This document shows positions 29,414 through 38,412 of a stretch of 64,000 nucleotides of DNA, piece by piece. The DNA comes from Mycolicibacterium celeriflavum (GTDB lineage Bacteria; Actinomycetota; Actinomycetes; Mycobacteriales; Mycobacteriaceae): assembly GCF_010731795.1 (NCBI RefSeq), contig NZ_AP022591.1, positions 124,001-188,000 on the forward strand, read 5' to 3'. Every line of letters begins with the position of its first letter. The first letter of the stretch is position 1. The notes under the pieces are model-generated. The model worked only from the letters and a program-made list of their open reading frames with translations. It was not told where the DNA came from and ran no database searches. Both the position numbers and the translations under genes were made by a program.

Positions 29414-30976
29414 CTACACCAGCCAGGCGGCGGTATCCGGCGGTAGTCCGTCGTCGACCAACGGACCGCTGGCGAACAAGATCTCGCCCTCGGGCAGCGG
29501 GACCGAGCGGGTGCCCGCGTTGAGTACGCACACCAACCCGCCGCTGCGGTGGAACACCAGGCTGTCGGCAGGGGAGTCGAGCCATTCGACCGTCTGCCCG
29601 GCGAATTCGTCACGGCTACGCCGCAATTGGAAGGCTCGGCGAAAGAACGACAGCGTCGACTCCGGATCCTCGAGTTGCCGCGCCACCGTCAACCGCGCCC
29701 ATTCCGGTGGAATAGGCAGCCATGTCTCGGGGTTGTCGGAGAACCCGAACGGGGGAGCCTCGCCCTCCCACGGCATCGGGATCCGGCTGCCGTCGCGCCC
29801 GCGCCGGGTGTGTCCGGACCGCTCCCACACGGGATCTCGCAGCGCTTCGTCGGGCAGGTCGACATTCGGCAACCCGAGTTCTTCGCCGTTGTAGACGAAC
29901 ACCGCCCCTGGCAGTGCGAGCATCACCAGCGCCATCGCTCGTGCGCGCGCCAGTCCGACCTGTCCACCGCCGTAACGTGTCGGGACGCGGTCGACGTCGT
30001 GATTGGCCAGTGTCCAGGTGGGAACGGCATCCACCAATTCTGCTGCCGTCAGCGAGTTTTCGATTGCATGCCGAATGTCGGTCGCGTCGAACGCCGCACG
30101 TAGCAGACGGAAGTTGAAACCGAGGTGCAATTCGTCGGGACGCACATAGCGGGCGAACTGTTCGTTGTCGTAAACCCAGACTTCGCCGATCGCAACGGCT
30201 TTCGGATAGTCGTCGAACACCCGACGGATCCGGCGGTGGATCTCATGCACGCCGTCATTGTTGAAGCGGGGGTCGTCGTCCGACTCGGACAGCAGCATCT
30301 CGCCCTTGAGCACCGCCATGTCCGGAAGCCCGGGCGGTTTGGCCATGCCGTGCGCGACGTCGATGCGGAATCCGTCGACGCCGCGGTCGAGCCAGAACCG
30401 CAAGGTCCGCTCGAGGTCGTCGAACACCTCCGGGTTCTCCCAGTTCAGGTCGGGCTGTGACGCGTCGAACAAATGCAGGTACCACTGGCCGGGGTGGCCG
30501 TCGGCTTCGACCACCCGTGTCCAGGCCGGCCCGCCGAAGATGGACAACCAGTTGTTCGGCGGGTGCTCGCCGTGCGGTCCGCCGCCGTCGCGGAAGATGT
30601 ACCGCTCGCGCTGGTCGCTGCCGGGGCTCGCGGCGAGCGCCGCCTGAAACCACGGATGGGCAGAACTGGTGTGGTTGGGCACCAGGTCCATCGTCACCTT
30701 CATGCCCAGGCCGTGGGCTGCGGCAATGAGACGGTCCAGTGCCGCCATACCGCCGAACAGCGGGTCGACGGCGCGCGGGTCGGCCACGTCGTAGCCGTTG
30801 TCGGCCATCGGCGAGACCATCACCGGGTTGAGCCAGATCGCATCGACCCCGAGCGCGTCGAGGTAGTCCAGCCGGGCCGTCACACCGTCGAGATCGCCGA
30901 CGCCGTCGCCGTTGCTGTCCTGAAACGACCGCGGGTAGACCTGGTAAAACAGCGCGTGCGACCACCAGGGCGTCAT
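29414..30976 (-). CDS. aglA: Alpha-glucosidase, GH13 family
   Basis: 520-aa cytosolic glycoside hydrolase expected to release glucose from alpha-glucosides. GH13 conserved regions are visible: DLVPNHTS (region I), GFRIDVAHGM with the nucleophile Asp (region II), IGEVWVYD with the acid/base Glu (region III) and LANHDVDR (region IV). The N-terminus is PWWSHALFYQVYPRSFQDSNGDGVGDL, typical of the oligo-1,6-glucosidase/alpha-glucosidase subfamily. ATG 30976 is chosen because it overlaps the stop of glbO (TGATG) and starts just before the family N-terminus; the longer frame to 31102 only overlaps glbO. The pair glbO–aglA is conserved in M. tuberculosis (Rv2470–Rv2471). Confidence 0.92.
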   Translation of the reverse strand: MTPWWSHALFYQVYPRSFQDSNGDGVGDLDGVTARLDYLDALGVDAIWLNPVMVSPMADNGYDVADPRAVDPLFGGMAALDRLIAAAHGLGMKVTMDLVPNHTSSAHPWFQAALAASPGSDQRERYIFRDGGGPHGEHPPNNWLSIFGGPAWTRVVEADGHPGQWYLHLFDASQPDLNWENPEVFDDLERTLRFWLDRGVDGFRIDVAHGMAKPPGLPDMAVLKGEMLLSESDDDPRFNNDGVHEIHRRIRRVFDDYPKAVAIGEVWVYDNEQFARYVRPDELHLGFNFRLLRAAFDATDIRHAIENSLTAAELVDAVPTWTLANHDVDRVPTRYGGGQVGLARARAMALVMLALPGAVFVYNGEELGLPNVDLPDEALRDPVWERSGHTRRGRDGSRIPMPWEGEAPPFGFSDNPETWLPIPPEWARLTVARQLEDPESTLSFFRRAFQLRRSRDEFAGQTVEWLDSPADSLVFHRSGGLVCVLNAGTRSVPLPEGEILFASGPLVDDGLPPDTAAWLV

Positions 30977-31371
30977 CAAAACGGGGAGTTCACCATCGAA
31001 TCGGCGGCCATCTCCAAGTAGCTCAGCAGCTCTTTGCGATGCTCGTCGTCGAGCGTCTGAGAATCGATCTCGGCGATCGCGTTGTGCATGCAGCGCAGCC
31101 ACGCGTCGCGTTCGAGATAGCCGATGCGGAACGGGGCGTGGCGCATCCGCAGCCGCGGGTGCCCACGCTGGTCGGAATACGTCCGTGGCCCGCCCCAGTA
31201 CTGCTCCAGGAACATCCGCAGCCGCACCTCGGCGCCTTCCAGGTCCTCCTCGGGATACAGCGGACGCAGAATCTCGTCCTCGCGGACAAGCTCGTAGAAC
31301 CGCCCCACGATCGCGCGGAACGTCTCGTGGCCACCGACTTCGTCGTAGAACGACTGCAGGGGCTGTGTCAC
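30976..31371 (-). CDS. glbO: Truncated haemoglobin O (group II)
   Basis: 131-aa group II truncated haemoglobin that binds O2 with very high affinity and is associated with respiration or nitric oxide and peroxide handling in mycobacteria. Landmarks are [22 protein letters not shown] (A/B helices with a B10 Tyr), the [19 protein letters not shown] region with the group II Trp/Gly pattern, and RMRHAPF with the proximal His F8. The start is GTG 31371. It is translationally coupled to aglA (stop and start overlap). The 140-nt gap to the divergent HNH gene should hold both promoters, but I could not assign them. Confidence 0.94.
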   Translation of the reverse strand: MTQPLQSFYDEVGGHETFRAIVGRFYELVREDEILRPLYPEEDLEGAEVRLRMFLEQYWGGPRTYSDQRGHPRLRMRHAPFRIGYLERDAWLRCMHNAIAEIDSQTLDDEHRKELLSYLEMAADSMVNSPF

Positions 31372-31511
31372 GCCACCATTGTTCCCTGTCGCTGGATTGA
31401 CCAGGTCAGCCCGGTCGGGTCACTCGGTGTTCACCGGACTGACCTGCGAACACGCCAAGAAATTTCGTGCGATTGTCCGAGATCCGTGGTGAACTGTCGG
31501 ACGGAGGACGT

Positions 31512-32180
31512 ATGGCGCATCGCAAGAAAGGCCCGTCCAGAAGGGCCGGCCAGCGGAGTCACGGTGCCGCGACCGCCCTAGCCGGGTCGGTGGTACCGGG
31601 CGCGCAGGCGCGCGTCCTGCGCAGCGTCGACATCCATCCGCCAAGTACCACCGAGGCCTCGATCTGGGGCCGCCGCCGTGTCCTGCTGTTGAACTCCACC
31701 TACGAACCGTTGACCGCTCTGCCCATGCGGCGGGCGGTCATCATGCTGATGTGCGGTAAAGCCGACGTGGTGCACGACGACCCCAGCGGCCCGGTGATCC
31801 ACTCAGCGACCCGCTCGATTGTGGTGCCGTCGGTGATCCGGCTGCGGTCGTATGTGCGGGTGCCGTACCGCGCGCGCATCCCGATGACCCGCGCGGCGCT
31901 CATGCACCGTGACCGGTTTCGCTGCGCATACTGCGGCGGCAAGGCCGACACCGTCGACCATGTGGTGCCGCGCAGCCGTGGTGGAGCCCACTCCTGGGAG
32001 AACTGCGTGGCGGCCTGTTCGCTGTGCAACCACCGCAAAGCCGACCGGCTGCTCGCCGAGCTGGGATGGACGCTGCGCACGGTGCCGATTCCGCCGAAGG
32101 GACAGCACTGGCGGCTGCTGTCGAGCCTGAAGGAACTCGACCCGGTGTGGGTGCGATATCTGGGCGAAGGCGCGGCGTAA
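31512..32180 (+). CDS. HNH endonuclease family protein (Rv2469c-like)
   Basis: 222-aa protein with a basic N-terminal tail ([17 protein letters not shown]), a conserved central part ([19 protein letters not shown]) and an HNH domain with two zinc-binding CxxC pairs: [20 protein letters not shown], then [18 protein letters not shown]. Its relatives are conserved in actinobacteria and annotated as HNH endonucleases; the biological role is not known. ATG 31512 has GGAGG 4-9 nt upstream (31503-31507); the open frame starts earlier but without similarity. It reads towards the CtaI/CtaJ-like genes, 25 nt away, and may share a transcript with them. Confidence 0.85.
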   Translation: MAHRKKGPSRRAGQRSHGAATALAGSVVPGAQARVLRSVDIHPPSTTEASIWGRRRVLLLNSTYEPLTALPMRRAVIMLMCGKADVVHDDPSGPVIHSATRSIVVPSVIRLRSYVRVPYRARIPMTRAALMHRDRFRCAYCGGKADTVDHVVPRSRGGAHSWENCVAACSLCNHRKADRLLAELGWTLRTVPIPPKGQHWRLLSSLKELDPVWVRYLGEGAA

Positions 32181-32205
32181 TCGCGGCTGGTATACGGTTT
32201 GCGAC

Positions 32206-32490
32206 GTGAGCACCGCACTGACACATGCGCTATTGATCCTGGTGCCGCTCGGGCTGACGGCCGTGCTTGCCGCACTGATCTGGCGCCACAAGGGCCCGCA
32301 CCCGGCGACCTACAAGATGTCCGAGCCCTGGAAGCACGCGCCGATACTGTGGGCGTCCGACGAGCCGGCCGACCACGGGCACGCCACCGGGCGGAGCATT
32401 GAGGCCGACTCCGCGGCTCACGGCGGAAACGTCGGTGAACACGACACGCATGGGGTCACGATTGGAGGCGGCGCCAGTGGCAAGTGGTGA
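32206..32490 (+). CDS. ctaI: Small membrane protein, CtaI-like cytochrome aa3 subunit candidate
   Basis: 94-aa protein with one N-terminal transmembrane helix ([21 protein letters not shown]) followed by a His-rich soluble part ([15 protein letters not shown], then a Gly/His tail). Structures of the M. smegmatis CIII2–CIV2 respiratory supercomplex revealed two unexpected subunits, CtaI and CtaJ, encoded by adjacent genes between pepN and glbO. This gene and the next have the matching place, size and topology. The name is from recalled synteny, not alignment. GTG 32206 is used. It overlaps the next gene by 14 bp. Confidence 0.68.
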   Translation: MSTALTHALLILVPLGLTAVLAALIWRHKGPHPATYKMSEPWKHAPILWASDEPADHGHATGRSIEADSAAHGGNVGEHDTHGVTIGGGASGKW

Positions 32491-32962
32491 TGTTGCGGTA
32501 ACCGGCCATCGGGGCGCGGTCGAGCGTTCGGATCTCCCGCTGGGATGGGTTGTCACCTCCAGCGGCAGAATCTCCGGCGTCACCCAACCGGGGGCGCTGT
32601 CGGTCGACTACCCGTTCCCGGTCAAAGATCTGGTCGTTCTCGACGACGCGCTCAAGTACGGCTCGCGTGCGGCCAAGGCGCGCTTCGCTGTCTACATCGG
32701 TGACCTCGGGGCCGACACCGCGGCCGCCGCGCGCGCGATCCTGGCGCAGGTGCCCACGCCCGACAACGCTGTGCTGCTTGCGGTCTCGCCGGACCAGCAC
32801 GCGATCGAGGTGGTCTACGGCGCCGACGTCAAGGGCCGCGGGATCGAGGAGTCCGCTCCGCTGGGTGTTTCCGCCGCTGCCGCGTCGTTCAAGGACGGCA
32901 ACCTGATGGACGGGCTGATCAGCGCGGTGCGCGTGATGAGCGCCGGCGTCACCCCGCCATAG
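32477..32962 (+). CDS. ctaJ: TPM-domain-like protein, CtaJ-like cytochrome aa3 subunit candidate
   Basis: 161-aa soluble protein. The core ([59 protein letters not shown]) resembles the TPM fold or DUF5130-type proteins of actinobacteria. In M. smegmatis the corresponding gene is thought to encode CtaJ, an accessory subunit of cytochrome aa3 oxidase. GTG 32477 has GGAGG at 32464-32468 and overlaps the upstream gene by 14 bp, so the two are coupled. The longer frame from 32399 lies inside the upstream gene. A 6-bp-stem hairpin and a family 2 repeat follow. Confidence 0.72.
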   Translation: MASGDVAVTGHRGAVERSDLPLGWVVTSSGRISGVTQPGALSVDYPFPVKDLVVLDDALKYGSRAAKARFAVYIGDLGADTAAAARAILAQVPTPDNAVLLAVSPDQHAIEVVYGADVKGRGIEESAPLGVSAAAASFKDGNLMDGLISAVRVMSAGVTPP

Positions 32963-32968
32963 CGCACG

Positions 32969-32986
32969 CCCTCGTTTCCGCGAGGG
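32969..32986 (+). terminator. Small hairpin after the CtaJ-like gene
   Basis: CCCTCG (32969-32974), loop TTTCCG, CGAGGG (32981-32986), starting 7 nt after the stop codon; no clear T-run. Confidence 0.4.
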
Positions 32987-32997
32987 TCCCCTCTCCC

Positions 32998-33063
32998 GCG
33001 CGAGAGTGCGTGTCTGCTGCGCGACACGCGGCCTCAGTGGAACGTTTTGCGCACGCTCGTGCG
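32998..33063 (+). repeat. Palindromic dispersed repeat family 2, copy B
   Basis: Begins GCGCGAGAGTGCGTGTCTGC and ends TTTGCGCACGCTCGTGCG. It ends 5 nt before the stop codon of the small HNH gene (minus strand) and is the inverse of copy C on the other side of that gene. Confidence 0.75.
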
Positions 33064-33067
33064 GGTG

Positions 33068-33418
33068 TCAGGGTGCGCTGACTGTCAACGCGGCGCGAAT
33101 CTGGACATAGCGCTCGAGGAACCGGCGTTCGTCGAGGCGCTTGCGACGCAGCCAGCCGGTCACCTCGTCGTTGCACTTGCTGGTGTTGCAGGAGGCGCAG
33201 GCGGGCACGACGTTGTCGATCGTGTAGCGGCCACCCCTGCTGATCGGCATGACGCAGTCGCGCTGCAGCGGCCGGTCGGTCACGCCGCAGTACGCGCAGC
33301 CGTTCCACACGGCTTTGATGGCCCCCCACTGAGCTGCGGTCAGGTCATGGTCGACGGCGTCGAGGCGGCGCTTCCGTTTGCGGGCGGCCCTCGCGCGACG
33401 ACTTCTGTTCACCGCCAT
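33068..33418 (-). CDS. Small HNH endonuclease
   Basis: 116-aa HNH protein with a very basic N-terminus (NRSRRARAARKRKRRL), a helix (LTAAQWGAIKAVWNG), and the complete HNH fold: CAYCGVTDRPLQRDCVMPIS, then DNVVPACASCNTSKCNDEV, with two CxxC zinc pairs. Here the usual DH of the first strand reads RDCVMPIS, so the general-base His is replaced; activity is uncertain. ATG 33418 is used; the longer frame runs into repeat C and pepN. The gene fits tightly between inverted copies B (ending 33063) and C (starting 33433) of repeat family 2, together a unit of about 0.5 kb. It differs from the HNH gene at 31512. Confidence 0.8.
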   Translation of the reverse strand: MAVNRSRRARAARKRKRRLDAVDHDLTAAQWGAIKAVWNGCAYCGVTDRPLQRDCVMPISRGGRYTIDNVVPACASCNTSKCNDEVTGWLRRKRLDERRFLERYVQIRAALTVSAP

Positions 33419-33432
33419 GCCGTCAGCATGCA

Positions 33433-33495
33433 GCGCGAGCGTGCGCAAACTGCTGCTCCGGAGCGGCGTGTCGTGTGCAGACATGCACGCGGGCG
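33433..33495 (-). repeat. Palindromic dispersed repeat family 2, copy C (inverted)
   Basis: The minus strand reads GCGCCCGCGTGCATGTCTGC … CAGTTTGCGCACGCTCGCGC. It is inverted relative to copy B and lies 15 nt upstream of the HNH start codon and 15 nt after the pepN stop. Confidence 0.75.
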
Positions 33496-33509
33496 CAAAA
33501 AGCAGCAAG

Positions 33510-36095
33510 TCAGGACGCGTCGAAGGTGCGGGCGCGCAGCGCTCGCTCGATCCCGGCGCGGCCCTCGATGACCAGCCGACGCAGCGGAGGCGGCACATCG
33601 GGGTCTGCGAGGAACTTGTCGGCGGCGGCCAAGCCGGCCTCGCTGACGTCCCACGACGGATACAACCCGATGACGACGGTCTGGGCGACCTCACTGGACC
33701 GCCGTTGCCACACCCCGGAGATGGCCCCGAAGTACTTGTCGCTGAACGGTTTCAGCATTTCCTGCTGGCCCGGGCGCACGAAGCCGCCGATGATCGAACG
33801 CGCGGTGATGTTCGGCAGCGTGTCGTCCTCGATCACCTGCTGCCACGCCGCCTCTTTCACGGGTGCCTGGGGCCGGGCCGCCGATGCCGCGGCGGCGTGG
33901 CGCTGGCCCGCGGCCGTCGGGTCCCGTTTCGCCTCGGCGTCGATGAACGGCGTCTCCTGACTCTCGGCGTCGACGGCGCCGGCCGCCGCCAGCGCGGTGA
34001 CGATGCGCCACCGCAGATCGGTGTCGACGACCAGCCCCGGCAGACCCTTGACCGCGGGGTCCACCTCCAGCAGTTCGGTCAGCACCTCGATGTGACGCCC
34101 GCTGAGCACCGAACCGCACAACGCGTTGACGTAGGCCAGTTGGTGATCCGAGCCGGGTTCGGCCTCGCGCCCCGATTCCAGGAGCCGGTCGGCGAATTCG
34201 GGCCAGCCCTGCTCGTCGGCCCACTGCGGATCGGCGTACGCGCTCAGCGCGGTCTGCGCCTGCAGCAGCAGGCGTTGCAATACCCCGACTTCGGTTTCGG
34301 CGTGAACGCCGCCGCACACCAGCGACACGAAGTCGCGGGCCTTCAACTCCGCCTCGCGCGTCATCTCCCAGGCCGCCGACCACGCCAGCGTGCGGGGGAG
34401 CGGGTCGGCGATGTCGGCGATTCGGGTCAGCACGGTCTGCAGCGAGTCCTGGTCCAGCCGCAGCGAGCAGTACGTCAGATCGTCGTCGTTGACCAGGATC
34501 AGCTTGCCGCGCCGAACACCTTGCAGCGCAGGAACATCGGTGCTCGAACCTTCGACATCGAGTTCCTCTCGGTGCACACGCGTCAGCTTGCCGGAACCGT
34601 CGTCGTCGTACACTCCGACCGCCAACCGGTGCACCCTGGTCTCCCCGGCGCCGGGCGCGGCGCCGCTCTGGGTGATCGCGAAGCGGGTGAACCGCCCGTC
34701 GGCATCGAGATCGAAGTCGGGCCGCAGCGTGTTGAGACCGGTCGTCTTGAGCCACTGCCTGCCCCAGCCCGACAGGTCGCGCCCCGACGCCTTCTCCAGC
34801 GCGCCGAGCAGATCACCGAACGTGGCGTTGGCGAAGGCGTGGTCGCGGAAGTAGTCGCGCAGTCCCGACAGGAACTCCTCGAGCCCGACATACGCGACCA
34901 GTTGCTTGAGCACCGAAGCGCCCTTGGCGTAGGTGATTCCGTCGAAGTTCACTTCGACGGCGGCCAGGTCCGGGATGTCGGCGGCCACCGGATGTGTCGA
35001 GGGCAGTTGGTCCTGCCGATATGCCCACGACTTCTCCACGTTGGCGAACGTCGTCCACGCTTGGGTGTACTCGGTGGCTTCGGCCTGGCACAGCACCGAG
35101 GCGAACGTCGCGAAAGACTCGTTGAGCCACAGGTCATCCCACCAAGCCATGGTGACCAGGTCGCCGAACCACATGTGTGCCATCTCGTGCAGCACGGTTT
35201 CGGCGCGGCGCTCGTAGGAGGCGCGCGTGACCTTGCTGCGGAACACGTAGTCCTCGAGGAACGTCACCGCGCCGGCGTTCTCCATCGCTCCGGCGTTGAA
35301 CTCCGGAACGAACAACTGGTCGTACTTGCCGAACGCGTAGGGGACACCGAAGTTGCTGTGGTAGAAGCCGAATCCCTGTTTGGTCTCGGCGAACAACCGG
35401 TCGGCGTCCATGTGCTCGGCCAGTGACCTACGGCAGAACAGCCCCAGCGGGATGTCGCCGTGATCGTCGCTGTAGACGTCGTCCCAGCGCGCGTACGGAC
35501 CGGCGATCAGCGCCACCAGATAGGTACTCATCCTGGGGGTGGCGGCGAACGTGTGCCGGCGGGCCGGTCCGTCGTCGGCCACGTCGACGGTGGCGCCGTT
35601 GGACACCACCTCCCAGTGCGACGGCGCAGTCACCGTGACGTCGAAGGCCGCCTTGAGGTCCGGCTGGTCGAAGCACGCGAACATCCGCTTGGCGTCGGCG
35701 GTTTCGAACTGCGAGTACAGGTACACCTCGCCGTCGACGGGGTCGACGAACCGGTGCAGGCCCTCACCGGTGTTGGAGTAGCGGCAGTCGGCCTCGACGA
35801 CCACGACGTTGTGCCCGGAAAGGCCCGTCAGTGGGATACCGGTGGATTCGTCGTAGCCGGAGACGTCGATGTCGCGCCCGTTGAGCGTGGCGCTGTGAAT
35901 GGTTTCGGCCGCGATGTCGATGTAGGTGTCGGCGCCGGCGAGCGCGTCGAACTCGACGGTCGTCGTCGACCGGAACGTGCGATCGCCGGGCTTGCCGCTG
36001 CCGTCGGTGACGTCGAGAACGATGCGGTAGCTGTCGACGGTGACGAGGGCGGCGCGTTCAACGGCTTGGTCGCGGGTCAGGTTGGGAAGTACCAC
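33510..36095 (-). CDS. pepN: Aminopeptidase N (M1 family)
   Basis: 861-aa zinc metallopeptidase that removes N-terminal residues from peptides; actinobacterial PepN length is typical. The exopeptidase motif GAMENAGAVTF and the zinc site HEMAHMWFGDLV followed by NESFATF (HExxH-x18-E) are complete, and the C-terminal ERAP1-like helical domain extends to the end. No signal peptide is present, so it should be cytosolic. GTG 36095 gives the family N-terminus (LPNLTRDQAVERAALV). It ends next to repeat copy C. A 25-nt gap separates it from the DUF732 gene upstream on the same strand. Confidence 0.94.
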   Translation of the reverse strand: MVLPNLTRDQAVERAALVTVDSYRIVLDVTDGSGKPGDRTFRSTTTVEFDALAGADTYIDIAAETIHSATLNGRDIDVSGYDESTGIPLTGLSGHNVVVVEADCRYSNTGEGLHRFVDPVDGEVYLYSQFETADAKRMFACFDQPDLKAAFDVTVTAPSHWEVVSNGATVDVADDGPARRHTFAATPRMSTYLVALIAGPYARWDDVYSDDHGDIPLGLFCRRSLAEHMDADRLFAETKQGFGFYHSNFGVPYAFGKYDQLFVPEFNAGAMENAGAVTFLEDYVFRSKVTRASYERRAETVLHEMAHMWFGDLVTMAWWDDLWLNESFATFASVLCQAEATEYTQAWTTFANVEKSWAYRQDQLPSTHPVAADIPDLAAVEVNFDGITYAKGASVLKQLVAYVGLEEFLSGLRDYFRDHAFANATFGDLLGALEKASGRDLSGWGRQWLKTTGLNTLRPDFDLDADGRFTRFAITQSGAAPGAGETRVHRLAVGVYDDDGSGKLTRVHREELDVEGSSTDVPALQGVRRGKLILVNDDDLTYCSLRLDQDSLQTVLTRIADIADPLPRTLAWSAAWEMTREAELKARDFVSLVCGGVHAETEVGVLQRLLLQAQTALSAYADPQWADEQGWPEFADRLLESGREAEPGSDHQLAYVNALCGSVLSGRHIEVLTELLEVDPAVKGLPGLVVDTDLRWRIVTALAAAGAVDAESQETPFIDAEAKRDPTAAGQRHAAAASAARPQAPVKEAAWQQVIEDDTLPNITARSIIGGFVRPGQQEMLKPFSDKYFGAISGVWQRRSSEVAQTVVIGLYPSWDVSEAGLAAADKFLADPDVPPPLRRLVIEGRAGIERALRARTFDAS

Positions 36096-36120
36096 GCGAC
36101 CAACTTATCGCCCGGCGGGG

Positions 36121-36504
36121 TTAGAAGCCCGGTATGGCCCGCGTGGCCGGTAGCCAGTCCAGCACCGTGCCGTTTCCGATCGACGAGATTGCCTGCGGGC
36201 AGTACATCGAGATCGCGATTCCGGTGAAGAAGGCGGTTATCTCGGGCGGGACGCCGTTGTCGGCCACCTGGGAATACACCCGTGCGACGTTCTTGCCCGG
36301 TTCGACGAGCATCGGGCACACCGACCTGCCGAGCGCCACGGTGTCCGTCGGGTTGTCGACGGCCACCCCCGCGCCTCTCAGTGCGGCGAGGAACGAGTCG
36401 TCGATTGGTTCGGCCTGGGCCGGCGCGGCGACCGTCGTTGCGACCGCCGCCAGACCGACCGCAACCGCCATAGCGCGTGCGTGAAGATCAAAGTGTTTGT
36501 TCAC
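36121..36504 (-). CDS. DUF732 family secreted protein
   Basis: 127-aa exported protein with a clear signal peptide (ARAMAVAVGLAAVATTVAAPAQA, cleavage before EPIDDSF). The mature domain is typical of the mycobacterial DUF732 family: DDSFLAALRGAGVAVDNP, then AVALGRSVCPML and a second Cys near the C-terminus (SMYCPQAI), which probably form a disulfide. The function is unknown; many copies exist per mycobacterial genome. ATG 36504 is used. The 162-nt region upstream is less GC-rich than its surroundings and should hold the promoter, but I see no convincing –35/–10 pair. Confidence 0.85.
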   Translation of the reverse strand: MNKHFDLHARAMAVAVGLAAVATTVAAPAQAEPIDDSFLAALRGAGVAVDNPTDTVALGRSVCPMLVEPGKNVARVYSQVADNGVPPEITAFFTGIAISMYCPQAISSIGNGTVLDWLPATRAIPGF

Positions 36505-36666
36505 TTCGGTAACGATTCTTCACATTTGTCACAGGGGCAACACGGTTCGGTCACTGTTCGCACACTTAGGCGTTTCTTATTCGCGTCCGCTGCCGCGCAT
36601 CGACTATCGGAGCGCCCCGCAAACGGGGGCCCACCTGGAGCGTTGGCCGCCGTTCGGGTGCCGCTC

Positions 36667-37113
36667 CTATGGCTTGCGGATCGGATCGGCGGTGCCGGCC
36701 GTGAGGAGGTTCGGCAGGCTCCGGTTGATATAGAAGTCCCAGCCTCGCGAGCAGGCCTCGTAGCACTCGACGGTTGGCCGCAGACCCTCGTGAGTGAACC
36801 GCAGACTTGTTCCGCCGGGGGTGGTGGTGATGTCGAAGATCACCTGCGTGCCGGTCCATTCGGTGTGGTCCTCGACGAAATCGAGCCGGCTGTCCACGAC
36901 CTGCCACACGATCCGTTGCGGCGGTGTCACTTCGGTGAGGCGAAACCGGCACCAGAGGTCGGTGAAGTCGGTGAAGGTGAATTCGCCGCCGACGGAGGCG
37001 GTTTCGCCTTCGATGCCCTCGCTCCACCATTTGTCGACGTTCGTGACACCCTCGAAGACCTCCTCGGGGGTGTTCGGCACGACGATGTCGATCGTCAAAC
37101 TGTTGTCACTCAT
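36667..37113 (-). CDS. SRPBCC/AHSA1-domain protein
   Basis: 148-aa START/Bet v1-like protein of the activator of Hsp90 ATPase homologue type: TIDIVVPNTPEEVFEGVTNVDKWW at the N-terminus, a long central sheet (TPPQRIVWQVVDSRLDF), and the terminal helix WDFYINRSLPNLLTAG. It binds hydrophobic ligands in known relatives; the substrate here is unknown. It is the third gene of a same-strand set with the YCII protein (38409) and the ECF sigma factor (37198), 84 nt after the latter. ECF42-type loci often contain extra small proteins of this sort, so it may be a target or partner. Start: ATG 37113. Confidence 0.82.
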   Translation of the reverse strand: MSDNSLTIDIVVPNTPEEVFEGVTNVDKWWSEGIEGETASVGGEFTFTDFTDLWCRFRLTEVTPPQRIVWQVVDSRLDFVEDHTEWTGTQVIFDITTTPGGTSLRFTHEGLRPTVECYEACSRGWDFYINRSLPNLLTAGTADPIRKP

Positions 37114-37197
37114 TTTCCTGCTTCCCTTCTCTTCGGTGGTTTTGCCCTACCGACGAAGGAGGACGGCCGAGATGGACATCGGCCGGAAAAAAACTCG

Positions 37198-38412
37198 TCA
37201 GAGGTTGTGAATGCGATCGGATAAGTAGCGGCGCTCGGCCTCGGTCGGCGCGAGCTTGCGGGCTTCCTCGTAGGCCGCCCTGGCCTCTGCGGTGCGACCT
37301 AGTCGGCGCAGCAGGTCGGCCCGGGTGGCGGGCAGCAGGTGGTATCCGTCGAGCCGGCCGGACGCCGCGATGTCGTCAACGAGCGCCAAGCCAGCTCCGA
37401 TGCCGTCGGCCATCGCGACCGCGACGGCCCGGTTGAGGTCCACGATCGGAGACGGCGCGAGCCGGGCCAGCTCGGTGTACAGCGCGGCGATCTGCCGCCA
37501 GTCCGTGCTCGCCACGTCGGGCACGCTCGTGTGGCAGGCGGCGATCGCGGCCTGCAGTTGGTACGGCCCGGCACGTCGCATTAGCAGCGCCTGATCCAGC
37601 GTCTCAGTGCCCTCGACAATCAGCGCCCGGTCCCAGCGGGACCGGTCCTGGTGTTCCAGCGTGACCAGCACCCCGTCGTGCGTCCGCGTCGCCCGCCGGG
37701 CTTCGTGCAACAACATCAGCGCCAGCAGTCCGCGCGGCTCGTGCTCCTGCGGCATCAGCCCGACCAGCACGCGGGTCAGCCGGATGGACTCGGCGCTCAG
37801 CGCCCGGCCCACACCCTGCTCGTCGTAACCCGCGTTGAAGATCAGGTACAGCACCGCGAGCACGGCGGCGAGTCGCTGCGGCAGCAATTCGGCCGGCGGC
37901 ACCCGGTACGGGATTCCGGCCTCTTTGATCTTGCGCTTGGCGCGGGTCAGGCGTTTGGCCATCGCCGGTTCGGCGGTCAGGAATGCGCGGGCGATCTCGG
38001 CGGTGCTCAGACCGGCCAGCGTGCGCAGCGTGAGCGCGACCCGGGCTTCGAACGGCAGCGCCGGGTGGCAGCACGTGAAGATCAGCCGTAGGCGCTCATC
38101 GGGGATCTCGTCGGGGGGCGGCGCCTCTGGTTCCTGGGTCACGACCAACTGGCGGAGCTTGGCGGCGCCCGCGGCATCGCGGCGTAAGCGGTCGGTGGCC
38201 CGATTGCGGGCCGTCGTCGTGAGCCAGGCGCCCGGCCGCTGCGGCACGCCGTCGCGGGGCCAGGTTGTCAGCGCGGTGGCGAACGCGTCCTGCGCGCAGT
38301 CCTCGGCGAGGTCCCAATCCCCGGTGAGCCCGATCAGGGTCGCGACCACCTGGCCCCACTCGTCGCGGTACGCGGTGTCGACGGCTGTTCGGATGTCGTC
38401 GGGTGCGGTCAT
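37198..38412 (-). CDS. ECF42-type RNA polymerase sigma factor with C-terminal TPR-like extension
   Basis: 404-aa sigma-70 family ECF factor. Region 2 is seen in WDLAEDCAQDAFATALTTWP and region 4 around ALTLRTLAGLSTAEIARAFL, followed by a long helical extension (DUF6596/TPR-like), with AYEEARKLAPTEAERRYL at the end. That extension is typical of group ECF42, which lacks an anti-sigma factor and is linked to DGPF (YCII-related) proteins; exactly such a gene lies upstream and overlaps it by 4 bp. ATG 38412 is chosen for the ATGA overlap; an in-frame ATG at 38418 is the alternative. What it senses is unknown; the extension itself is thought to control activity in this group. Confidence 0.88.
   Translation of the reverse strand: MTAPDDIRTAVDTAYRDEWGQVVATLIGLTGDWDLAEDCAQDAFATALTTWPRDGVPQRPGAWLTTTARNRATDRLRRDAAGAAKLRQLVVTQEPEAPPPDEIPDERLRLIFTCCHPALPFEARVALTLRTLAGLSTAEIARAFLTAEPAMAKRLTRAKRKIKEAGIPYRVPPAELLPQRLAAVLAVLYLIFNAGYDEQGVGRALSAESIRLTRVLVGLMPQEHEPRGLLALMLLHEARRATRTHDGVLVTLEHQDRSRWDRALIVEGTETLDQALLMRRAGPYQLQAAIAACHTSVPDVASTDWRQIAALYTELARLAPSPIVDLNRAVAVAMADGIGAGLALVDDIAASGRLDGYHLLPATRADLLRRLGRTAEARAAYEEARKLAPTEAERRYLSDRIHNL

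Noticed and set aside
33378..35426. 682-codon open frame on the plus strand over pepN
   Set aside because: Antisense shadow of pepN; Arg/Gly/Val-rich without recognisable domains.
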